Assembly (NCBI GenBank): GCA_035294855.1
Contig: DATGKD010000179.1
Coordinates: 1-22,597, forward strand
Length of the DNA stretch: 22,597 nucleotides
From: DATGKD01 sp035294855
GTDB lineage: Bacteria > Actinomycetota > Acidimicrobiia > Acidimicrobiales > UBA8190
Direction of reading: 5' to 3'
Shown here: one piece after another, positions 12,902 to 21,259 of the stretch
How the letters are laid out: each line of letters starts with the position of its first letter
Position numbering within the stretch: position 1 is the first letter of the stretch
Notes under the pieces: model-generated
The model's database searches: none
What the model was told of the DNA's origin: nothing
Seen by the model: the letters and a program-made list of their open reading frames with translations, nothing else
Position numbers and translations under genes: made by a program

Positions 12902-14095
12902 ATGTCCGCGCGCCCATTCACCCCGGTTCAGCCCGCGCGCCGCCGCACGCCGCTCAAGGCCGCGACGGCCGTTGCCGCCCTCAGCCTGTCGAGCGGGGTG
13001 CTCGCCGCCTGCGGCTCATCGAGTCCCCACCAGGCCCGGTCGTCGTCGACGACGACCTCCACCACGACCCCGGCGCAGTCGCTGTCGGCTCTGGAGACCT
13101 GGCCCACGACCGCCGTGACGCTGCAGGAGACCGGGTCCGACTTGCTCGCACCTTTGTTCCTGCTGTGGTCGGAGAAGATCCACCAGGAGTGGCCAGCTGT
13201 CTCCCTCGCCACCGCCGGGCACGGTTCGGACACCGGGGTGGCGTCCGCGGCCGCAGGAAGCGTCAACCTGGGCGCGTCCGACGCCTACCTCTCCGCAGCA
13301 CAGATGCAGCAGTACCCCGCGCTGCTGAACGTGCCCCTCGTGGTCGCGCCGATGGTGGTGATCGCCAACGTTCCCGGCGTCACCGGCCGCCTGAACCTGG
13401 ACGGTCCGACCATCGCGGCGATGTACATGGGCAAGATCACCAATTGGAACGATCCGAAGATCGCCGCCATGAATCCCGGCATCACGCTCCCGAACCTGGC
13501 GGTGGCCCCCGTGCACCGCTCCGACAGCTCGGACGACACGCTGTGGTTCACGACGTACCTCGCGGCCGCGGATCCCACGGGATGGGGCCAGCGGCCTCCG
13601 CCGGGGCCGGTCGTGCCCTGGCCGATCGTCGCCGGCCAAGTGGCCGTGAACGGGGACGCCGGTGTCGTCGCGGCCTGCCAGCGGACCAAGGGCTGCATCT
13701 CGTACCTGGCCGGCTCGTTCCTGTCGCAGGCGAGCTCGGTCGGGCTCACGTACTTCGCTCTCAAGAACAAGGCGGGCCACTTCGAGATCCCCTCGATGGC
13801 GTCGATCGCGGCCGCGGCAACGGGGCTCGTCCCGCAGACTCCTGCCAGTGGAGCGGTCTCGATGGTGTTCGGTCCCGCTCCCGACGGGTACCCCATCGTG
13901 AACTACGAGTACGCCATCGTGCCGAGCAAGCAACCGAGCGCTCTCGCCGCCCAAGCTGTCCGGGCGTCGCTGGCTTGGAGCCTGGATCCGAGCGGCGGCT
14001 CGGCGCCGGCCTACCTCGACCAATTCGACTTTGCGCCGCTACCAGATCCCGTGCTCGCCGACGCGGCCAAGCTCATCGCCCAGATCGCTTCCTGA
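12902..14095 (+). CDS. pstS: PstS-family phosphate-binding lipoprotein
   Basis: 397 residues, ATG at 12902. N-terminal signal: basic (PARRRTP), hydrophobic (AATAVAALSLSSGVLAA) and a lipobox LAAC with C37, so the mature protein is a membrane-anchored lipoprotein. A Ser/Thr-rich linker (about 39-60) follows. Phosphate-site signatures are ETGSDLL (76-82), GASDA (124-128) and VHRSDSSDDTLWFTTYL (204-220, with R206, S207 and D208). The usual SGT of the last motif is SDD here, a change next to the ligand. MYMGKITNWND is the standard hinge-region motif. The protein delivers phosphate to the Pst ABC transporter, but no pstC, pstA or pstB follows; the convergent neighbour is a glycosyltransferase. A TATCGT -10 at 12868 may add an internal promoter. 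Confidence 0.9.
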   Translation: MSARPFTPVQPARRRTPLKAATAVAALSLSSGVLAACGSSSPHQARSSSTTTSTTTPAQSLSALETWPTTAVTLQETGSDLLAPLFLLWSEKIHQEWPAVSLATAGHGSDTGVASAAAGSVNLGASDAYLSAAQMQQYPALLNVPLVVAPMVVIANVPGVTGRLNLDGPTIAAMYMGKITNWNDPKIAAMNPGITLPNLAVAPVHRSDSSDDTLWFTTYLAAADPTGWGQRPPPGPVVPWPIVAGQVAVNGDAGVVAACQRTKGCISYLAGSFLSQASSVGLTYFALKNKAGHFEIPSMASIAAAATGLVPQTPASGAVSMVFGPAPDGYPIVNYEYAIVPSKQPSALAAQAVRASLAWSLDPSGGSAPAYLDQFDFAPLPDPVLADAAKLIAQIAS

Positions 14096-14118
14096 TCGTG
14101 GTCGGCCGCCTGCAGCGA

Positions 14119-15405
14119 TCACATGCAGACGTTGGCCGGCAGCGTCGCCGGGATGGAACGTCGTGACCGGCGCCATACCAGCGTCGCCATCGATGCCAGG
14201 AACGACACCAGCGCGATGACGAACGAGTTGGCCACCAGGAGCTGCCAGCCGTTCTCGTGGAGCTCCGGTGGCCGCACGCTCGGCCACCACGTCGTCGGGG
14301 CCCACCAGATCGGGGCTGCCCAGAACAAGACCGCGGCCGCGAGCGCCCGGCGCACGCCCCGGCTCGGCGCGTCCTCGGCGAACGCGAGCCAGACGATGGC
14401 GGGGACGACCCACACCAGGTGGTGGCTCCAGGTGATCGGTGACACGAGGAGGCCCACGGCGGCACAGGCCAGGACCCCGGCCATCGGCGACAGGCGACGA
14501 TGCGCCGACGCCGCGACCACGAGACCCGTCACGGCCACGGGGATCGTGACGGCCCACAGTACGCCCCCGGAGACCGGTGCGTGGGTCAGGCGGGAGAGCG
14601 CGCTGTAGATGTTCTGGTCGCTCACTCCGAAGAGCGCACCGGCTCGCGACGCGTGGAAGACGTCCTTCGTCCAGTACTCGAGCGACGCGTGCGGATCGAG
14701 CACGAGCGCGCCGACGGTGCAGGCGCCGAAAGCCGTCAACCCGTTCAGGGCCCCGCGCTGACGTCGCGTGAAGAGCAGGTGGGCGAGGAAGATGAGCGGC
14801 GTCAGCTTGATCGCTCCGGCGATCCCGGTCATGACGCCCAATGGCACGGTGACCGGGCCCAGCCGTCGCGATCCGGCCACGTCGAACAGGACGAGAACGC
14901 ACAGGACGAGGTTGATCTGGCCCAGGCCGACGGTGCGGAACACCGGCTCGAGCGCCAGCGCCGGCGCCATGGCCAGCAGGCCCCATCGCACAAGGGTCGG
15001 TCGTTGCACGTTCGGCCGCGCCACGCGCAAGGACAGGGTGATGAGCGCGAACAACAGCGCCAGGTTGAGCACGGCCCAGAGGGCCTGCGCCGCGCGCAAC
15101 GCCAGCATCTGCGACAAGGGCGAGAACACGACCGCGGCGAACGGCGGGTACGTGAAACTCAGGAACGGACGCCCCGCGATGTGCACGGCGTAGAGGTCGG
15201 CGCGCCGGGCGTGCTGGCCGCCCATGAGGTAGACGGCCATGTCCACCTGGTACTTGGTGAACGCGAGGTAGAGCGACACCGAAGCGGCCGCGCACGCCGA
15301 CACGGATGCGAGAAGCCACCCGCGCGTTCCGGTCGTCCAGGACGGATGGGGCCGATCGAGGAGTTGCGCGTCAGGCGGCGATGCCGTGGCGGTTCGGTGG
15401 TTCAC
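14119..15405 (-). CDS. GT87-type polyprenyl-phosphate-mannose mannosyltransferase (DUF2029)
   Basis: 428 residues from a GTG at 15405. This is a multi-pass GT-C membrane glycosyltransferase with roughly ten hydrophobic helices. The family hallmarks are the acidic first-loop residue D55 in KYQVDMAVY, the FTYPPFAAVVFSPL motif (about 83-96), GQINLVLCVLVLFD, and SPITWSHHLVWVVPA near the C-terminal third. Such enzymes transfer mannose or arabinose from polyprenyl phosphate to cell-envelope glycans (PimE/Rv2181 types in mycobacteria). The acceptor here is unknown. It is convergent with the PstS gene, with 23 bases between, and reads the same way as the pilin operon. The N-terminal 30 residues are hydrophilic and cytoplasmic. 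Confidence 0.88.
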   Translation of the reverse strand: MNHRTATASPPDAQLLDRPHPSWTTGTRGWLLASVSACAAASVSLYLAFTKYQVDMAVYLMGGQHARRADLYAVHIAGRPFLSFTYPPFAAVVFSPLSQMLALRAAQALWAVLNLALLFALITLSLRVARPNVQRPTLVRWGLLAMAPALALEPVFRTVGLGQINLVLCVLVLFDVAGSRRLGPVTVPLGVMTGIAGAIKLTPLIFLAHLLFTRRQRGALNGLTAFGACTVGALVLDPHASLEYWTKDVFHASRAGALFGVSDQNIYSALSRLTHAPVSGGVLWAVTIPVAVTGLVVAASAHRRLSPMAGVLACAAVGLLVSPITWSHHLVWVVPAIVWLAFAEDAPSRGVRRALAAAVLFWAAPIWWAPTTWWPSVRPPELHENGWQLLVANSFVIALVSFLASMATLVWRRSRRSIPATLPANVCM

Positions 15406-15462
15406 TCGAGGTTGGCGGTCTGATCGACCGAAGGGTGTCGTCAGTCTCCGGTTGTCCTGTCG

Positions 15463-15468
15463 ACCCTA
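15463..15468 (-). promoter_or_regulatory. Candidate -10 of the mannosyltransferase gene
   Basis: On the minus strand TAGGGT (TANNNT) lies about 57 bases before the GTG at 15405. No good -35 is seen. The rest of the 15406-15591 gap has no gene I can support. Confidence 0.25.
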
Positions 15469-15591
15469 ACCGAGTGGGGAAGTTGGGATCAGCGACGACG
15501 GGCGGGGGCTCTGTTCGGTTTCCCTGACGACCGAGTCGGCGAGGCCACGTTGAGCCGCCCCAGGACGTCCCGATCGGCCGCCGGGAGACGG

Positions 15592-17172
15592 TCAGGTGCC
15601 GGGCACGGCCTCGTTCCTGGGCCCGGACGGATACGAGCTGTACGCGACGGGCGACCACACGGCCCCTTGGGGTGGGATGAAGTACGGCGGCCACACCGTC
15701 TGGAGGCTGCTGTCGTAGTGGTAGGCCTTGAGGTAGCCGCTGGCGACCCCGCCGCTGTTCCCGGTTCCCACCGGACCCCGGTGGTACTGGGCGATCGACC
15801 CGAAGACGCTGAGCGACCCGTCGGGCGACCCCTGCGACCAGTTCTGGACGTAGAAGGACTGATTGAGCGCGAGAAGCGCAGCGTCGACCTCGATGCCGCT
15901 CGCGTAGTCGCAGTTCGTCGGGTGGCTGCCGCTGCACTGCTGGTTGTTGCCCGCGTGGAGGATCTGGATCGAGTTCTGGGCGATCAGCCCGAATGCGTCG
16001 GACGGGTCGGACCACGGCCCGTTCGAGGGCTCGACCTTGTCGGCGCTCGGGTAGGTGATCGGACCGTCGATGGTGATGTTGGCACCGGAGACAATGGTGA
16101 GCGCGCCGGTCACGGGACCGCTCACGATGGCATTGCCGCTGGTGTAGATGACGGCGGCGCGGAGCGCCGACAACGTCACGGTCCCACCGCCCGTCGACCC
16201 ACCACAAGCGGCGGTCGAGTTGGGGTTTCCGTTGGCGTTCGAGAGCGTGCCCCCCGTCCAGGTGAGGGTGGATCCGTTGAGGGTGAACGTCACCGACCCC
16301 GAGCCGTTCGTGATGTTGCAGCCGTAGTTCTGGGCCGCGGTCAGGTCCGACGCGTCGGTCGTCTGGGGCGGCGTGTTCGGTGCGTGGAGCGGGGAGGGAC
16401 CGAGGGGCGCGGACGTGGGCCACACCGGAGTCGTGTTCGTTCCGGGGCACTGCTCCTGCCACCGGTTCGGGTCGGCATAGGCGTCGGCGCTCGAGATCGA
16501 GTTCTCGAACGTCGGAGCCGTGCCGGAGTTGTCGCACATATAGAAGCCATCGTTGGAGAAGACCGGCCCGTCGAGGACGTCGCCCGGCGCGAACTGGACG
16601 ATGCACTTGGACGGCGGCCCCCCGTTCTGCCCCTCGAAGACGGCGCAGTCGTCCGACCCGTCGCCGAGCAGGCGGCCGTCGACGGTTTCGTAGTTCGTCC
16701 AATACAGGGTGTTCAAGGATGACGCCGGGCGGATGCGGAACGAGATGGTCTGGATCGACTTGCGATTCCCCGCGACCGCCCGCCCGCTGACCAGGAGCCC
16801 GACCAATCCGGCGTACTGCCCCTGCAGCACCGTGGGGGCGTATTCATAGGACTCGGTCGGATTGGTCGATGCGACCGTGACCCAGCCGGTGAAGGCCGGA
16901 TTGGAGGAGTCCGGGTTCGAGGGCGTGAAGCGCGTGTAGCTGCTGTCCGCGTCCAGGTGCTGCAGGTAGTCCGAGAGCCCGGCTTGGGCGGCCTCGTAGG
17001 CGTCGTTCCAGAGCAGGTGGTTGGTGGTGAGTGGCAGCTGACCGGAGACCGTCGTGACGATGGCGAGCGGGATCGAGATGAGCAGGGCCACGCTCACGAG
17101 CACGAGCAGCATCGCTTGGCCTTGCTCACGTGCTGACTCGAGGGCCCGTCGCGATGGCGTGGGGGAGTTCAT
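15592..17172 (-). CDS. PilX/GspK-like large minor pilin
   Basis: 526 residues. The ATG at 17172 overlaps the previous stop in ATGA; the frame extends upstream but only as shadow of the PilW-like gene. N-terminus: REQG at residues 15-18 followed by a hydrophobic helix (QAMLLVLVSVALLISIPLAI), as in prepilins, but position +5 is Leu, not Glu. This is the GspK/PilX exception and marks a tip-type minor pilin. WNDAYEAAQAGLSDYLQHLD continues the helix. The large C-terminal region is Ser/Thr/Asn/Gly-rich with a beta-helix-like stretch (SGNAIVSGPVTGALTIVSGANITIDGP, positions near 16050-16150) and several cysteine pairs, consistent with an exposed, disulphide-bonded surface domain. It is the last gene of the minor pilin operon. 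Confidence 0.8.
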   Translation of the reverse strand: MNSPTPSRRALESAREQGQAMLLVLVSVALLISIPLAIVTTVSGQLPLTTNHLLWNDAYEAAQAGLSDYLQHLDADSSYTRFTPSNPDSSNPAFTGWVTVASTNPTESYEYAPTVLQGQYAGLVGLLVSGRAVAGNRKSIQTISFRIRPASSLNTLYWTNYETVDGRLLGDGSDDCAVFEGQNGGPPSKCIVQFAPGDVLDGPVFSNDGFYMCDNSGTAPTFENSISSADAYADPNRWQEQCPGTNTTPVWPTSAPLGPSPLHAPNTPPQTTDASDLTAAQNYGCNITNGSGSVTFTLNGSTLTWTGGTLSNANGNPNSTAACGGSTGGGTVTLSALRAAVIYTSGNAIVSGPVTGALTIVSGANITIDGPITYPSADKVEPSNGPWSDPSDAFGLIAQNSIQILHAGNNQQCSGSHPTNCDYASGIEVDAALLALNQSFYVQNWSQGSPDGSLSVFGSIAQYHRGPVGTGNSGGVASGYLKAYHYDSSLQTVWPPYFIPPQGAVWSPVAYSSYPSGPRNEAVPGT

Positions 17173-17801
17173 GACGACGCGCACGTCCCTGTGGCCGCTC
17201 CGGTCTGGTGGCCGGCGACCTGCCAGGACCACAGGATGTTCCATGCCTGGACGTGGGAGTCGGAAACCGAGGTCCTGGTCCCCGGCGCGCCGCCGTGTTT
17301 CGGCCCGTCCATCGTGAGCCTCACGCTCACCGCCACGTAGTAGTTCACGGTGTTGCCGGCGAGGGTGACCGTTCGGCAGTCCCACGGCGAAAACCCGGAG
17401 TAGGCCGAATCGAGGCCTGTCACGTTGGCCACCTTGGTGGTGACGCCGTTCACGGTGCTCGTGACGGTGAGCGTGCTGCCGGCGATCGTCGCACTGATCA
17501 CCGGCGCGTTGGTCGGTGAGCTCGAGGTGGGCAGCGACGCCACGAAGTTGAGGCTCGTGGCCGTCGGGGGCGACTGCCAGGAGGCCACGGCATGGAGGTC
17601 GTGCGTCAAGGTCTCCTCCGCCGACTGGAGCTGGTCGATGGCCTGCGTCTGTGCTGTCACCTGGACCTGCTGGTTCGAGACGATGTTGATGCTCGCGTCG
17701 ACGGTCGCCACGACCACGCTGAACATCGTGAAGCCGATGAGCATCTCCACGAGCGTGACGCCCGACTCGTCCCGGCCCCTCTTCCTGGAATGGAAATTCA
17801 T
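17169..17801 (-). CDS. PilW-like prepilin
   Basis: 210 residues, ATG overlapping the PilV-like stop by four bases (ATGA). The type III signal is clear: basic leader HSRKRGRDESG, cleavage after G14, then VTLVEMLIGFTMFSVVVATV with Glu at +5 (E19). A helical stretch rich in Gln follows (SNQQVQVTAQTQAIDQLQSAEETLTHDLHAV, continuous from about 42), then beta-rich Ser/Thr sequence and two cysteines (WDCRTV and the terminal TGTCASS) that could form a disulphide loop. It would be processed by a prepilin peptidase and incorporated in a type IV pilus or pseudopilus. No assembly ATPase, platform protein or peptidase gene lies in this window. Confidence 0.85.
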   Translation of the reverse strand: MNFHSRKRGRDESGVTLVEMLIGFTMFSVVVATVDASINIVSNQQVQVTAQTQAIDQLQSAEETLTHDLHAVASWQSPPTATSLNFVASLPTSSSPTNAPVISATIAGSTLTVTSTVNGVTTKVANVTGLDSAYSGFSPWDCRTVTLAGNTVNYYVAVSVRLTMDGPKHGGAPGTRTSVSDSHVQAWNILWSWQVAGHQTGAATGTCASS

Positions 17802-19738
17802 GACACTGCGATCGTGATCACGCTTCCCGCTGCCAGCGGGGAGGGGCTTCCGTTCAGGTAGATGCCGCTCGCCTTGATGACGACGGTGGGCGGGGTCTTG
17901 GAGGTGTACGTGTGCCCTCCGGTGGTGTAGCTGGCAGAGAGCACGAACTTGCCGTACGGCAGGCCACTCATGACGCCGACCGAGCCACCCGGGAGCGTGG
18001 TCGTGGTGGTGGTCGTCGTGGTCGTCGTGGTCGTGGTGGTGGTCGTCGTCGTGGTCGTGGTGGTGGTCGTGGAGCCGTTCACGACCTGGGTGACGGTCGG
18101 GGAGGTGGCGCCCAGGTACGTCGAGTCACCTGAGTACGTGCCGGTGATGACGTGGCTCCCGACGCCGAGGCTGCTCGTCGTGAAGGTGGCGGTCCCCGAC
18201 CCGTTGAGCGCCGACGAGCCGAGCGTCTGGGAGCCGTCGGTAAACGTGACCGTCCCGGTGGGAGTGCCGGCGAACCAGTAGCAGTACCAGGGGTTTCCCG
18301 CGTTCGTGACGGTCGACGTGAACGTGACGGCTTGCCCCGAAGTGCTCGGATTCAAGCTCGCGCTGAGCGACACGTTTGCTTGGCAGTTGTTGACCGCCGT
18401 CAGGAAGGCACGGTGCGGCGTGTTGCCACGGTGGTGCCGGACAGGTCGGAGAAGGGAAGTGAAGGCGGCGCGCTTCGTGGACCCCGAGACGTCTGCGCTG
18501 AGGACGGTTCCGGTCGCGCCGAGACTGATATTCGGCATGGCGGTGGACGATCCGGCCGACGGGCAGTTGGCGTCCCCGCTCGGGACCGCGGCGCTCACGT
18601 TCGCGCCCGAGACGGTGGAGCCGTTGTACGTGACCGCCACCGAAATGGGCGTCAGGGGGATGGTTGCGGTCGACGAGGCACCCTCGGAGAGCGTGACCGC
18701 CTGTCCGTCGACGGATCCGGTCGGGCTCCCGCCATCGGGGTTGCTCTCCGAGCCGCAGGAGCCGGCCACCACGTAGTAGCTCGGGGCGGGGCTCCAGGGA
18801 TACAGCGATGCCGGCGAGCCGGACGTGACGTACGGACTCGTGCTCAGGTTCGCGCTGTAGAAGGACAGCGGCAGGTTCAGCCCGGCCGGGACGGACCCCT
18901 TCGTCAGGCTGTACTGCGCAGTCAGGGAGGCGGACTGGTCGTAGGAGAACGAGAACGTCGTGGTCGAGCCGGCCGACACCGCCTGGGACTGTGACGGGGC
19001 CAGGGCGCTGTTCGTCGACGAATTCCAGTCGTCTTGACTGTCGATCCAGCCCGAGCGCGAGACGCTCGTCGTCCACGTCCCGGGGGTCACGTTGCTGAAC
19101 AACGCACAACCCGACGTGGTGGTGGTGACCGGCGCGAGGGAACTCCCGTTGAGTGTCGCGGTGACGCTGACGCCCTGCTCGGCTTCACCGTTCGCTCCGG
19201 TCACCTTGACGAGCAGGTCGCCGTCGTTGGAGTTGAAGGCGGTCGACGGCAGGGAGACGAGGCTCGAAACCGACACGAGATTGCCTGTCGAACCCGACGC
19301 GCCGGCCACCCACCACTGGGACCCGCTGGCAACGTGCATCCACGTCGCCCAAACCGTGACCTTGAGCAGAGCTTTCGAGTTCGACGCCGGAGAGACGCAC
19401 GCGCTGTTGCCCGGGACGTAGGGAGCGACCTCTCGCTCGAGGGTGAACGAACCGAGACCCGACGTGGGGACCTGCGAGCCGAGGGAGGCGTCGCCGACTT
19501 CGGTCAGCAGCGTCGTGGCACCCGACTCGACCTGCGTGTCGAGCGCACTGGTGGCGACGCCGATCGCCTCCGCCTTCAAGCGCGAGTTGTTGCCCACCTT
19601 GAACGACGTCGCCAGGAGGCTCGAAACCGCCACGAGCACCGTGAGAAAGATGAGCAGCGCGAAGACCACCTCGATGATGGAGAACCCGTCATCGAGGTCA
19701 GGCCGATGAGAACGCGAGACGTGCCGCCGACATCGCAC
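17798..19738 (-). CDS. PilV-like prepilin with Ig-like domain and 25-threonine tract
   Basis: 646 residues; GTG at 19738 with GAGGA about 6 bases upstream. Prepilin signal: SHRPDLDDG, cleavage after G18, then FSIIEVVFALLIFLTVLVAV with Glu at +5 (E23). Very long for a PilV (usually under 200). After the pilin head come a carboxypeptidase-regulatory-like beta domain (about 180-235, EQGVSVTATLNG to PGTWTTSVSRSGW), Ser/Thr-rich linkers, a bacterial Ig-like repeat of the Big_3 type (about 449-553, SLSASLNPSTSGQAVTFTS to GTYSGDSTYLG), a run of 25 threonines (557-581) and a final small beta domain. The Ig and poly-Thr parts suggest a surface adhesin displayed on the pilus. The stretch around residues 411-446 is oddly Arg/His-rich and may hide compensating frameshifts. 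Confidence 0.82.
   Translation of the reverse strand: MRCRRHVSRSHRPDLDDGFSIIEVVFALLIFLTVLVAVSSLLATSFKVGNNSRLKAEAIGVATSALDTQVESGATTLLTEVGDASLGSQVPTSGLGSFTLEREVAPYVPGNSACVSPASNSKALLKVTVWATWMHVASGSQWWVAGASGSTGNLVSVSSLVSLPSTAFNSNDGDLLVKVTGANGEAEQGVSVTATLNGSSLAPVTTTTSGCALFSNVTPGTWTTSVSRSGWIDSQDDWNSSTNSALAPSQSQAVSAGSTTTFSFSYDQSASLTAQYSLTKGSVPAGLNLPLSFYSANLSTSPYVTSGSPASLYPWSPAPSYYVVAGSCGSESNPDGGSPTGSVDGQAVTLSEGASSTATIPLTPISVAVTYNGSTVSGANVSAAVPSGDANCPSAGSSTAMPNISLGATGTVLSADVSGSTKRAAFTSLLRPVRHHRGNTPHRAFLTAVNNCQANVSLSASLNPSTSGQAVTFTSTVTNAGNPWYCYWFAGTPTGTVTFTDGSQTLGSSALNGSGTATFTTSSLGVGSHVITGTYSGDSTYLGATSPTVTQVVNGSTTTTTTTTTTTTTTTTTTTTTTTTTLPGGSVGVMSGLPYGKFVLSASYTTGGHTYTSKTPPTVVIKASGIYLNGSPSPLAAGSVITIAVS
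17996..18070 (-). repeat. 75-bp ACC/ACG triplet repeat encoding 25 threonines
   Basis: On the coding (minus) strand, 25 consecutive threonine codons, a mix of ACG and ACC only, without interruption. The flanks are NGS on one side and LPGGS on the other. Such a tract can change length by slippage in frame, and poly-Thr is a typical O-glycosylated stalk. Confidence 0.95.
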
Positions 19739-20044
19739 GCCAATTCCTCGACCCCGGCAGGCGAGCTATTTAGCGGCTACAACCACCGTTTGGGCGAATG
19801 ATGTTGGCCTTGGGCCTCATTCACCACTCTTCGCGCGATAGCGCCCCAAACCGCCACGGTACGAGAGGTGATCAGCGGGCCCGGGCCCGGCCTTCAGCTA
19901 CCCAACGACGATCGCAGGCGTCTCGAGATGAGGAGAAAGCATCAGGAGCGCGCCAGCGGTGGTCGCCAACCCGATGCAGCTGCCCTGGTGACCGAACTGC
20001 AGTCGGGCCTCCGAGGCGATCAGGCTCGCATGCGCTCAACAGGG
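19739..20044. other. Intergenic region between pilin operon start and methyltransferase stop
   Basis: Both flanking genes read minus, so this holds the pilin operon promoter and the methyltransferase 3' end. An AT-rich patch (GCTAAATAGCT on the minus strand, about 19765-19775) lies about 30 bases before the GTG at 19738 and may be part of the promoter. The frames open across it give no protein-like sequence. No terminator is obvious. Confidence 0.5.
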
Positions 20045-21100
20045 TCAGGGGCGACCCTCCAGGACGAGGTTGAACGGCGTTTCGGTCGCCCGACGGAACG
20101 AGGAGAAGCCGGCTTCCTTCGCCACCTCGCGGAGCCTCCCTTCGCCTGCCTGTGCACCGAGACCGGCACCGACCTCCTGAGACAGCGACGCCGGCGTGCA
20201 GATCAATGTCGATGCTGAATAGAAGACCCGACCGATCGGGTTGAGGTTCTCGGTGAGGTCGTCGTTGGCGAACGGCTCGACCAGCAACCAGTGGCCATCG
20301 CTCTTGAGCGACTCACGCGTATATCTGGCGGCGCCGACCGGATCGCCCATGTCGTGCAGACAGTCGAAGTGACAGACGAGGTCGTAGTCCGTCCCCGGGT
20401 ACTCCTTGGCGGCGGCAACTTCGAACGTCACCCGGTCCGACAGCCCCGCCGCGGCGGCGGCATCCTTCGCATGCCGAATTGAAGGCTCGTGGTAGTCGAA
20501 GCCCCAGAAGTGTGACTGCGGATATGCCGCCGCCATGATGATGGTCGAAGCACCGTACCCGCAGCCGATGTCGGCCACTTTGGCTCCGGCACGAAGTTTG
20601 GCATCGACGCCATCGAGAGCAGGGATCCACGACTGCACGAGGTTGGCTCCGTAACCGGGACGGAAGAAGCGCTCGGTCCCTTGGAAGAGATCGGGATCGT
20701 GCTCGTGCCAACCGATCCCGTCACCGGTCCGGAAGGCATCCACAGCCTTGGGGAGAATGCGGGTCGCGGCCAGCATCAGCTGGAAGCCCCCGATCACGTA
20801 CGCCGGGCTCGTCTCGTCGACGAGGACGACGGCCTGCTCCTCGTTGAGCGCGTACTGGCCATTGCCTAGGTAGTCGACATACCCGGCGGCAGCGAGGCCG
20901 CTCGCCCATTCGCGGACGTAGCGCTCGGCCGTCCCGGTTCGCTCGGCGAGCTCCTCCGACGTCATGGGGCCACCTTCGGCCAGGGCCTTGAACAGGCCGA
21001 GCTTGTCGCCCACGTTGATCAGCGCTCCGGAGAGGATCGAGCCGAAGTCACCGATCGCTTGGTGCACGTAGCCCATCATCTTTTCTTCGTTGATCGTCAT
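20045..21100 (-). CDS. SAM-dependent methyltransferase with N-terminal winged helix (Rv2258c-like)
   Basis: 351 residues, ATG at 21100 with AGAGGGGAG about 8 bases upstream. The N-terminal part has a helix (ILSGALINVGDKLGLFKALA) and a winged-helix segment (about 46-85, MTSEELAERTGTAERYVREW to YVDYLGNGQYAL), as in O-methyltransferases, where it forms a dimer and substrate lid. The catalytic domain starts at VADIGCGYGAS (175-185, SAM motif I), then FWGFDYHEPSI (motif II acidic residue) and DLVCHFDCLHDMGDP (motif IV). The whole arrangement resembles the mycobacterial Rv2258c group, whose substrate is not established. Divergent from a TetR gene with 159 bases between, so that regulator probably controls it. 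Confidence 0.88.
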   Translation of the reverse strand: MTINEEKMMGYVHQAIGDFGSILSGALINVGDKLGLFKALAEGGPMTSEELAERTGTAERYVREWASGLAAAGYVDYLGNGQYALNEEQAVVLVDETSPAYVIGGFQLMLAATRILPKAVDAFRTGDGIGWHEHDPDLFQGTERFFRPGYGANLVQSWIPALDGVDAKLRAGAKVADIGCGYGASTIIMAAAYPQSHFWGFDYHEPSIRHAKDAAAAAGLSDRVTFEVAAAKEYPGTDYDLVCHFDCLHDMGDPVGAARYTRESLKSDGHWLLVEPFANDDLTENLNPIGRVFYSASTLICTPASLSQEVGAGLGAQAGEGRLREVAKEAGFSSFRRATETPFNLVLEGRP

Positions 21101-21259
21101 GACCCAGGCTCCCCTCTGTGCCTCATGCGCTGGGCATTCCTCGTTGTGCGACTGTTTTAGTCGTATGCCCTGGGCTAGTATCTAATGCACTTGCCTGACT
21201 GTCAAGGAAGGCTTCGACACGATGCATAGGGAGCCAGTCGATCCGGGGATGGCGGCTTG
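21101..21259. promoter_or_regulatory. Divergent promoter region with two palindromes
   Basis: A 15-bp palindrome CGACT-GTTTT-AGTCG (21149-21163) is nested inside GGGCAT/ATGCCC (21132-21137 and 21165-21170). A second site, CTTGCCTGACTGTCAAG (21190-21206), has matching CTTG/CAAG ends and alternating internal matches. On the plus strand TAGTAT (21176-21181) is a good -10 for the TetR gene and ends 8 bases before the second palindrome, which would thus cover the transcription start. Autoregulation and control of the methyltransferase by the TetR protein is the natural reading. Confidence 0.5.

Noticed and set aside
14093..14121. TGATCG/CGATCA inverted repeat between the convergent pstS and mannosyltransferase genes
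   Set aside because: Only 6 bp with a 17-base spacer and no T-run; too weak to call a bidirectional terminator.
17912..18281. Poly-Val or Gly/Arg-rich plus-strand frames over the triplet repeat
   Set aside because: Antisense readings of the threonine tract inside a clear minus-strand pilin gene.
19798..20218. Two overlapping plus-strand frames antisense to the methyltransferase 3' end
   Set aside because: Arg/Ser-rich shadows with no ribosome site; they conflict with the well-supported methyltransferase gene.
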